Source of the DNA: CAXTTV01 sp964247295
GTDB lineage: Bacteria > Chloroflexota > Ktedonobacteria > Ktedonobacterales > Ktedonobacteraceae
Length of the DNA: 11,123 bases
NCBI GenBank assembly: GCA_964247295.1
Contig: CAXTTV010000165.1
Coordinates: forward strand, 1 to 11,123
Direction of reading: 5' to 3'
The position numbers were made by a program, and so were the translations under genes. This document shows positions 6,672 to 11,123 of this stretch, one piece after another. Numbering within the stretch: position 1 is the stretch's first letter; every line of letters starts with the position of its first letter. The notes beneath the pieces are model-generated. The model was given only the letters and a program-made list of their open reading frames with translations, was not told the origin of the DNA and ran no database searches.

Positions 6672-7562
6672 CTATTTCAAGGGGGTTTCAGGTTTCTGTA
6701 GTACAAGAATGTATTGGTGGGCGATATTGGGTATATATGCGACTGGATACCCATAGGGGCGCAGGCGCGTGCCCGTCTGATACCAGATGATCTCACCTTT
6801 GGGGACAAAACCCTGTCGGCGCGCGCGCCGTGCCAGATCGACATGGGTAAAAATATACTCGCCCTGCTGGTAGGCATTACGGACAATCAAGATCAGATAC
6901 TTTTTAGGCTTCAACAGGCGATGACACTGAACAAAAACGTGCTCCATCGCATCTAGAAAATCTTCATAGCTGGCAAGGTTCGCGAGATCGGCGGGATTAT
7001 CCGAGCGCATATCATAGGTGCTGCGACGGTTGCTATGGATGGCGCTGGATACTCCGTTCGACATGGTTTGCTTTAAGTGAATGTTATAGGGGGGGTCAGT
7101 CGCGATACAATCAAAGCTTTCTGACTCAAACTCATTCATTTGTGACAAGCAATCGCCCTGTAACATTTCTTGCGCGGCCAGAGCGCCCTGGCTTTCCTCA
7201 ATAATCTGCTGGTAGATTTCGATCCAGCGAGGATTAATCTCAATGCCGACAGCCTGACGGGGCTTTTTACAGATGGAGGCTCCAATCAACGTACCGCCGA
7301 CACCCGCGAAAGGGTCTAAGATCCGTCCGGACGGCTTGGTGAAAAACTCGATAAGCTGCTTCATAAGTTGGGGAGGCTTGTTTGCCCCATGAATTTTACG
7401 CAGCTCATGGCGGTATTCAGAGGGATACGCGGTAATCAAAATACTGCGAGTAAAGTAGAGCCATTGGGAGCCAGTCATCTCGTTTAAGGTATTTCGTAAC
7501 GAGATAACATCGTTCTGCTTTCCCTCTGGATTTTCGGCGTATAGATCTTTCATCATTTCCAC
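6672..7562 (-). CDS. Solitary DNA methyltransferase, N4/N6 family, probably adenine-N6
   Basis: This SAM-dependent methyltransferase has motif I DPFAGVGGT (83-91), an acidic ribose-binding end GIEINPRW (106-113) and the catalytic motif IV DPPYN (156-160). A motif X-like ANKPPQL sits before motif I (60-66). The order X-I-IV is that of gamma-type enzymes, not the beta type with IV first. DPPY is the usual adenine-N6 signature, whereas cytosine-N4 enzymes mostly carry SPPY-type motifs. A C-terminal RLRPYGYP...HQYIL block (266-286) may form part of the target-recognition or closing region. No restriction endonuclease lies beside it, so it is an orphan methylase or part of an unrecognised system; an RNA substrate cannot be excluded. 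The start is a GTG at 7562; ATG 7556 or 7553 are alternatives, with GGTGG just upstream. A TTGATA/TATATG promoter candidate precedes it. Confidence 0.85.
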   Translation of the reverse strand: MEMMKDLYAENPEGKQNDVISLRNTLNEMTGSQWLYFTRSILITAYPSEYRHELRKIHGANKPPQLMKQLIEFFTKPSGRILDPFAGVGGTLIGASICKKPRQAVGIEINPRWIEIYQQIIEESQGALAAQEMLQGDCLSQMNEFESESFDCIATDPPYNIHLKQTMSNGVSSAIHSNRRSTYDMRSDNPADLANLASYEDFLDAMEHVFVQCHRLLKPKKYLILIVRNAYQQGEYIFTHVDLARRARRQGFVPKGEIIWYQTGTRLRPYGYPVAYIPNIAHQYILVLQKPETPLK

Positions 7563-7579
7563 CGATTCTTGCTACTATT

Positions 7580-7607
7580 CATATACTTGGGACGTAATTA
7601 GTATCAA
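7580..7607 (-). promoter_or_regulatory. Predicted promoter of the methyltransferase gene
   Basis: On the - strand TTGATA (7607-7602) and TATATG (7585-7580) are 16 nt apart, with matches of 5/6 and 4/6 to the housekeeping boxes. The methyltransferase start is 17 nt beyond the -10. The -35 box abuts the outer arm of the nested inverted repeat at 7607-7668, so the repeat could influence this promoter. Confidence 0.4.
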
Positions 7608-7668
7608 GAGACATTACCAAAAACGTTGGTTCTCCCCATAATCAACGTTTCCCCCTAGTAGTGTCTCT
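7607..7668. repeat. Nested inverted repeats upstream of the methyltransferase gene
   Basis: The inner pair AAACGTTGGTT (7621-7631) and AATCAACGTTT (7640-7650) matches at 10 of 11 positions around an 8-nt loop. The outer pair AGAGACA (7607-7613) and TGTCTCT (7662-7668) matches perfectly. The surrounding 7563-7721 region has no gene. A third pair, AGAGAA (7681-7686) and TTCTCT (7703-7708), lies near the end of the preceding gene. No clear T-tract follows on the - strand, so an operator or cruciform is as likely as a terminator. Confidence 0.5.
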
Positions 7669-7721
7669 CTCTTTATTTGTAGAGAAAATTATTGTGGAGG
7701 TGTTCTCTGAAATATGTATCT

Positions 7722-7961
7722 TTATCGCCAGACGAGTGTGTCTTCCCCCGTTGGAATAGGTATGTCTGAAGGTCCATGTTCCCCGCGACGCCATCGTACC
7801 TGAACATCTTTGTTTTTGATAAGCTCCGCTATTACTTGATTATATTCATATATTGTATAACGACCAAAATTGTTTAAAATGAAATGCTGCCGCAGATCTG
7901 GCCAGCGTCTGACCTTCTGCTTTCTCCCCTGGTCTTGTACGCGATGACAGAGCTGCGTCAT
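7722..7961 (-). CDS. C-terminal part of the split TcmP-like gene
   Basis: This 79-residue frame begins at an ATG inside the ATGA overlap. Its sequence is coherent upstream of that ATG too (EAWFADRYRQQHDQE precedes it in frame), which argues that it is the tail of the preceding gene and not an independent small protein. It contains a probable winged helix (RWPDLRQHFILNNFGRYTIY, then the EYNQVIAELIKN helix) and a proline-rich end (GPSDIPIPTGEDTLVW). Translational coupling through ATGA could still make it as a separate chain. Confidence 0.55.
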   Translation of the reverse strand: MTQLCHRVQDQGRKQKVRRWPDLRQHFILNNFGRYTIYEYNQVIAELIKNKDVQVRWRRGEHGPSDIPIPTGEDTLVWR

Positions 7962-8968
7962 CTCCTGATCATGCTGTTGTCGATAGCGATCGGCGAACCA
8001 GGCCTCCCCAGCGTTCCCTGGCCGCTATGTAGTATGAGATCTCGTTGGTAGTGACAATAGCTGTCATTGAGGATCGCCAGGCTATCGGGCCGGCGGGTCG
8101 CGAAAAGCAACGTGCAGGGAGCTTTCTCAATAGTCGCCGGACCAACATGGATTGGAAGATCCAATCTCTGGACCGTCAGAAAATGGCGCTCCATCGAGCC
8201 AATTAAAAGATCCACTAAACGATCTCTGCGAACCTCCTCCGACTGTTCAGAAAGCAGTGTTTTCCAACGATCACCTCGGAGAAATTGTGTCAGAGCAATC
8301 TGCCCAATTGGTCGACCTGCTTCCATCTCACGACGGGCCGTTTCCAGATGTTGAAAAAGTTGTTTATGCCAGATTAGCAGAAACAGTTCGGTTGGCGGCG
8401 TCCGCTGATAGAATGGTGCCAGGTCCTCGTGGCGGAAAAGTTCTGGACCAAAGGGATTGAGGAGAAAGATGGCCGAAGATTGATCAATTTGTGGTAGAAG
8501 GGTTGGAGCAGCCTCTAACCAGCTTGTGGGCAGGATTGTGCTCTCTTGTGGAAGTACCAACTCTAATGCTGGCGATTTTCGGGGCGGTGTACGACTATCT
8601 CTAGCAAACAACCAGGCATAAAGCGTAAGTGGGTAGGGCTTCTGTTGAAGGGCTTCACCGATCTGAAGGGGCAGTTGGAGCGCTGGTGGAGGGGACTGTG
8701 GTTGGTTTTTGGGAGTAGAAAGCTGGCGACGTTCAAAGCTCAGAGCGTCCAGCCAGTAGCAGCGTTGATAGATGCGGCTGGAACCTAACGAGCGGCCATA
8801 AGCCAGAACGTACTGGGATAACAGCCATGCACGCAGCCGCTTCAGAAAATCCCGCTCTTGAAAGCGACGGGGTGCGGAGGCCGGGTCATTCTCTTCCCGC
8901 TTCTGGCTCTCGCCCTGCGAAGTATCGTCCGGTTGGGACCTATCCAGATCTGACCAAAGGTTCTGCAT
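7958..8968 (-). CDS. N-terminal part of the split TcmP-like gene
   Basis: This frame gives 336 residues from ATG 8968; residues 1-321 are the native-looking part and the last 15 (RPGSPIAIDNSMIRR) come after the frameshift. The first 38 residues are polar and probably disordered, followed by helix-rich sequence (RLRAWLLSQYVLAYGR). No ribosome site precedes the ATG, and a -10 box lies only 9 nt upstream, so the message may be leaderless. The stop overlaps the next frame's ATG as ATGA. Confidence 0.7.
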   Translation of the reverse strand: MQNLWSDLDRSQPDDTSQGESQKREENDPASAPRRFQERDFLKRLRAWLLSQYVLAYGRSLGSSRIYQRCYWLDALSFERRQLSTPKNQPQSPPPALQLPLQIGEALQQKPYPLTLYAWLFARDSRTPPRKSPALELVLPQESTILPTSWLEAAPTLLPQIDQSSAIFLLNPFGPELFRHEDLAPFYQRTPPTELFLLIWHKQLFQHLETARREMEAGRPIGQIALTQFLRGDRWKTLLSEQSEEVRRDRLVDLLIGSMERHFLTVQRLDLPIHVGPATIEKAPCTLLFATRRPDSLAILNDSYCHYQRDLILHSGQGTLGRPGSPIAIDNSMIRR

Positions 8969-8977
8969 GATGAGAGT

Positions 8978-8986
8978 ATTTTATCA
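8978..8986 (-). promoter_or_regulatory. Extended -10 element giving a possibly leaderless transcript
   Basis: On the - strand TGATAAAAT (8986-8978) is an extended -10 box. The ATG of the TcmP-like gene begins at 8968, only 9 nt after it, so initiation at the usual distance would leave a leader of about 1-3 nt. There is no Shine-Dalgarno sequence, consistent with leaderless translation. Confidence 0.45.
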
Positions 8987-9188
8987 CAAATCGTCTGCCA
9001 GCCTTGTGGCCTGATAACGCGGATCTGATGGGAAACAGGAATGGGAGCCTCAAATAGTGTCGGAGAGCAAGCAAGCAGCCGTAGGGAAGTCGCTTGCTTA
9101 CGGAGAGGATCAGCCTCCCATGGTCTCGAAGAGCAGGCAGGCAATGTGCTGGGAAAAGAAAGGAGAAAGGGTATTTTCACACCTTGCC

Positions 9189-9207
9189 ATCGTCCGTAGA
9201 TCGGGTC
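9189..9207 (+). repeat. Dispersed copy of the GTAGATCGGGTC repeat core
   Basis: This stretch ends in GTAGATCGGGTC (9196-9207), exactly the reverse complement of 4481-4492, and matches 4335-4353 at 16 of 19 positions. TGTGG follows shortly (9211-9215), as in the other copies. A second shared stretch occurs at 9239-9255 and 4554-4569. It looks like a diverged relative of the 4341-4493 element. Confidence 0.5.
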
Positions 9208-9237
9208 GCGCTGTGGGAAAGGGAATTGATCCCACCA

Positions 9238-9251
9238 CCACATACATGTGG
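9238..9251. repeat. 14-nt palindrome CCACAT-AC-ATGTGG
   Basis: CCACAT and ATGTGG are perfect inverted half-sites two bases apart. GTGGGA (9213-9218) and TCCCAC (9229-9234) form another inverted pair just to the left. They could be a regulator site or remnants of the repeat nearby. Confidence 0.4.
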
Positions 9252-9270
9252 CGGAAGGTTCTATCTCCCT

Positions 9271-9352
9271 CTTTACTTACGGAATATAGCTTACTTACAA
9301 AAAGTTATAGATAAAGTAAGACTATTGTGATGTAAGGTAATTGAGCGGTAAG
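9271..9352. promoter_or_regulatory. Cluster of GTAAG/CTTAC boxes before the dioxygenase operon
   Basis: GTAAG occurs at 9316, 9332 and 9348 on the + strand, at exactly 16-nt intervals. CTTAC (its complement) occurs at 9276, 9290 and 9294, including two TTACTTAC copies at 9273-9280 and 9291-9298. Six boxes within 82 nt, in two opposed groups, suggest a regulator-binding region. MhqO/MhqD operons elsewhere are controlled by MarR-type repressors, but this motif is not the known Bacillus MhqR site as I remember it. Confidence 0.4.
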
Positions 9353-9416
9353 ATTGGTCGAGGAGATGAAGTAGTTATGATAGTTCGTAGTTGGCTTGAA
9401 TAGAGGAGCGAAGTCG

Positions 9417-10370
9417 ATGGATAAGATTTTGGGCCTGCATCACGTGACGGCAATCGTGAGCGATCCACAGCGCAATGTGGATTTTTACGCCGGTGTCCTG
9501 GGTCAGCGATTAATCAAAAAGACGATCAACTTTGATGATCCTGGTACCTACCATCTTTATTATGGAGATGAGCAGGGGCACCCTGGAACTCTGATCACCT
9601 TTTTTCCATGGAACCAGGCTCCCAAGGGGAGTAAAGGGACCGGGGAGGTAAGTGAGACCAGCTATGCGATCCCAATGGATGCTTTGGATTATTGGCAGGA
9701 TCGTTTGCATCAGCAGAATGTGCCATTTACTGGCCCCGTTTCGGTCTTTGATGAGCAGGTGATCACCTTTAAAGATCCCGATGATCTGGTGATCCGTTTG
9801 ATCGCGAAGGCAGGTGTAGAGCAGCGCCAGGGGTGGATTGATGGTCCAATTCCTGATCAATACGCGATCCGGGGAATTCATGGTGTGACGCTCACCGTTG
9901 CCGATCCCGCTGGTACTGATTTGATGCTATCTGAAGTTTTAGGTTTCCAGAAAAGGGATCAATTCAAGGAGCGCACTCGCTACGCGATCGGCGAAAACGA
10001 GGCCCAAAGCCTGATCGAAGTGCAAGGCCTACCTGGTGTGAATCGGGGGCGGATCGCCGTGGGAAGCGTCCATCATGTCGCCTGGAGAACGCCTACCGAT
10101 GAGGATCAGATACAGTGGCGCGAGCGGCTGATCCAGTTGCGTAGAGATGTCACGCCGGTCCTGGATCGCAACTACTTTCACTCCATCTACTTCCACGAGC
10201 CGGGTGGAATCCTCTTCGAGATCGCGACCGATCCGCCAGGATTCACTGTTGATGAGCCCCTAAAAGAGTTGGGTACTCATCTGATGTTACCAGCATGGTT
10301 AGAGGAGCAGAGATCGGTACTGGAGAAGACTTTGCAGCCGCTCCATCTACCCTACGGAGAGGTAAAATAA
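9417..10370 (+). CDS. mhqO: Ring-cleaving dioxygenase of the VOC superfamily (MhqO-like)
   Basis: The 317-residue protein belongs to the two-domain VOC/glyoxalase-like extradiol dioxygenases that open hydroquinone- or catechol-type rings with a divalent metal. It begins with LGLHHVTAIVSDP...DFYAGVLGQRLIKKT and YHLYYGD...PGTLITFFPW. The second VOC repeat starts at IRGIHGVTLTV (151-161). Predicted metal ligands, by analogy with two-domain extradiol enzymes, are His155, His220 (in SVHHVAW) and Glu268 (in LFEIA). The ATG at 9417 is supported by AGAGGAG (9402-9408) 8 nt upstream; a TTG at 9396 is not needed. The next gene overlaps by one base and encodes an MhqD-like hydrolase, the known partner in quinone and hydroquinone resistance. 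The substrate is not proven by sequence. The gene is very rich in GATC (24 copies). Confidence 0.88.
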   Translation: MDKILGLHHVTAIVSDPQRNVDFYAGVLGQRLIKKTINFDDPGTYHLYYGDEQGHPGTLITFFPWNQAPKGSKGTGEVSETSYAIPMDALDYWQDRLHQQNVPFTGPVSVFDEQVITFKDPDDLVIRLIAKAGVEQRQGWIDGPIPDQYAIRGIHGVTLTVADPAGTDLMLSEVLGFQKRDQFKERTRYAIGENEAQSLIEVQGLPGVNRGRIAVGSVHHVAWRTPTDEDQIQWRERLIQLRRDVTPVLDRNYFHSIYFHEPGGILFEIATDPPGFTVDEPLKELGTHLMLPAWLEEQRSVLEKTLQPLHLPYGEVK

Positions 10371-11002
10371 TGGCGACCAATAAGCTACACTATATTCATC
10401 ATTTTGAGCAAGCCAGTACACCGGGATTACCCACGCTTCTGCTGTTGCATGGGACTGGTGGCGATGAGCAGGATCTGTTGAGCCTGGGCCGAATGCTGGC
10501 ACCGGGCGCGGCTCTGCTCAGTCCACGGGGCAATGTCTTGGAACAGGGCATGCCGCGCTTCTTCCGAAGGATCGCCGAGGGCGTCTTCGATATCGAGGAT
10601 CTGCACAAGCGTACTGGTGAGCTGAAAACTTTCATTGAAGAAGCCAGCGCAGAGTACGAAATTGATCCAAAAAAAATCGTGGCCGTTGGCTTCTCCAATG
10701 GCGCGAACATCGCCGCAAGCCTCCTGCTCAGCTATCCAGATGTGCTGGCTGGGGGGGCCCTGTTGCATCCCAGGGTCCCCTTTCAGCCAGAAGAAAAGAT
10801 TGATCTGAAGAGTAAGCCAATCTTCATCGGGGCCGGCCGAACTGACATGCTTGCGCCCGAGCGTGAGACGATCGCGCTTCAGAAAATCCTGAAGGATGCG
10901 AGAGCCGATGTTACCGTAGCGTGGCAGAACGGTGGGCACAGCATTGGAATAGAAGAGGTGCGGGCCGCCCAGAATTGGATGCGCCAGCGCCACTTCGCGT
11001 AA
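10370..11002 (+). CDS. mhqD: Alpha/beta hydrolase (carboxylesterase/phospholipase type, MhqD-like)
   Basis: The 210-residue product is a small serine hydrolase with the HGTGGDE oxyanion-hole segment (27-33), the nucleophile elbow GFSNG with Ser109, Asp159 (in GAGRTDML) and His190 (in NGGHSI). The set forms a complete Ser-Asp-His triad in the usual order. There is no signal peptide, so it is cytoplasmic. It starts inside the dioxygenase stop (TAATG), with GGAGAGG (10356-10362) 7 nt before the ATG; an earlier in-frame start at 10295 would add a tail lying inside the dioxygenase gene. In Bacillus the mhqD product accompanies MhqO in protection against methylhydroquinone, quinones and related electrophiles. 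Here it may hydrolyse ring-cleavage products or esters, which is inference. Confidence 0.88.
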   Translation: MATNKLHYIHHFEQASTPGLPTLLLLHGTGGDEQDLLSLGRMLAPGAALLSPRGNVLEQGMPRFFRRIAEGVFDIEDLHKRTGELKTFIEEASAEYEIDPKKIVAVGFSNGANIAASLLLSYPDVLAGGALLHPRVPFQPEEKIDLKSKPIFIGAGRTDMLAPERETIALQKILKDARADVTVAWQNGGHSIGIEEVRAAQNWMRQRHFA

Positions 11003-11005
11003 GAG

Positions 11006-11104
11006 CAATATGGTTGTATAGGGAAGCATTTGAGGCTCTGTTGGGAAAAGGGGAAACGCCCTTGAGGTGCGGGAGGAGCGCTTCGCGAAGCGTGCGCCAT
11101 ATTG
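11006..11104. repeat. 99-nt element with perfect 8-nt inverted ends
   Basis: CAATATGG (11006-11013) and CCATATTG (11097-11104) are exact reverse complements. Near the right end lies the perfect 14-nt palindrome CGCTTCGCGAAGCG (11079-11092). The element begins three bases after the hydrolase stop. No coding sequence is seen, and the G-rich interior does not form a standard terminator. It may be a small non-autonomous repeat or a 3' structured RNA of the operon. Confidence 0.5.
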
Positions 11105-11123
11105 AGGGGACGCAGAATCTCCC

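Larger units (their letters stand above)
7722..8968 (-). pseudogene. TcmP-like (three-Cys-motif partner) gene split by a one-base frameshift
   Basis: Two overlapping frames read as one 415-residue protein if one G is restored in the GGGG run at 8009-8006 (- strand). The text then becomes ...GTLGEAWFADRYRQQHDQEMTQL..., joining without a break to the 79-residue downstream frame. As it stands, the first frame ends after an unrelated 15-residue tail. Remote resemblance to TcmP-type proteins (a degenerate Rossmann methyltransferase fold) rests on YWLDAL (71-76), FLLNPFGPELF (168-178) with PPTELFLLIWH after it, and LLFATRRPDSLAILND (287-302). A C-terminal winged-helix-like part (GRYTIYEYNQVIAELIKN) comes from the downstream frame. 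The SAM-binding glycine motif is not evident. It may be a true pseudogene, a sequencing error in a homopolymer, or a -1 frameshift site. It lies upstream of the methyltransferase on the same strand. Confidence 0.6.
8969..9416. other. 448-nt divergent gap with repeat remnants and box cluster
   Basis: The gap lies between the TcmP-like gene (-) and the dioxygenase operon (+). The short open frames here have no ribosome site and unnatural composition. It contains the promoter of the leftward gene, a repeat core (9189-9207), a CCACAT-AC-ATGTGG palindrome (9238-9251), and the GTAAG/CTTAC cluster (9271-9352). Candidate operon promoters are TTGTGA (9325-9330)/TAAGAT (9349-9354) or TATGAT (9376-9381); neither is strong. 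Confidence 0.55.

Noticed and set aside
6669..6684. CCCC/GGGG hairpin across the methyltransferase stop
   Set aside because: A stem of four base pairs with no T-run is too weak to call a terminator.
8842..9243. 133-codon - strand frame upstream of the TcmP-like gene
   Set aside because: It overlaps the confident start of that gene in another frame, and its sequence is basic and tryptophan/proline-rich without a recognisable domain.
9057..9330. Short + frames in the divergent gap
   Set aside because: They start without ribosome sites, overlap each other and cross repeat and operator-like sequence.
10427..11029. 200-codon - strand frame
   Set aside because: It is entirely antisense to the hydrolase gene with its intact catalytic triad; a shadow frame.

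Overview
The window is an ordinary, gene-dense bacterial chromosome segment of intermediate GC. The lysidine synthetase / HPRT pair, the Shine-Dalgarno sites, the TG-extended -10 boxes and the kinds of uncharacterised protein present suggest a Chloroflexota genome, perhaps a Ktedonobacteria-like one. That assignment is inference from gene content and style; no marker gene is present to prove it.

Left part (1-4216, all + strand): tilS (tRNA-Ile lysidine synthetase), then hpt (hypoxanthine phosphoribosyltransferase), then a small START/SRPBCC-fold protein with a C-terminal membrane anchor, then gpsA (glycerol-3-phosphate dehydrogenase). Each has its own promoter-like sequence. hpt and gpsA share the identical 11-mer TATGCTACAAT, and the SRPBCC gene has a close variant. 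A rho-independent terminator follows hpt. The usual tilS-hpt-ftsH order is not kept: ftsH does not follow.

Middle part (4217-8968, all genes on the - strand): transcription runs from 8968 leftwards. First comes a gene split by a one-base frameshift in a G4 run, remotely like TcmP (three-Cys-motif partner) proteins. Next is a solitary, probably adenine-N6, DNA methyltransferase. Last is a 673-residue protein of an uncharacterised family whose C-terminal third carries motifs of the nucleoside-phosphorylase/nucleosidase (NP-I) fold. The last two are 24 nt apart and probably co-transcribed. The 409-nt gap between gpsA and this group holds a 153-nt element with 24-nt inverted ends.

Right part (8969-11123): a 448-nt gap holds a diverged copy of the same repeat core and a cluster of GTAAG/CTTAC boxes, three of them at exact 16-nt spacing. 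It is followed by a two-gene operon, a ring-cleaving VOC dioxygenase (MhqO-like) and an alpha/beta hydrolase (MhqD-like) overlapping as TAATG. This is the classic pairing for quinone/hydroquinone detoxification. A 99-nt element with perfect 8-nt inverted ends and an internal 14-nt palindrome closes the window.

The most interesting items are the NP-I-like reading of the 673-residue protein next to a solitary methyltransferase, the clean frameshift in the TcmP-like gene, the structured small repeats, and a strong GATC excess in coding sequence (24 in the 954-nt dioxygenase gene). No tRNA, rRNA, CRISPR array, intact insertion sequence or recognisable riboswitch was seen.
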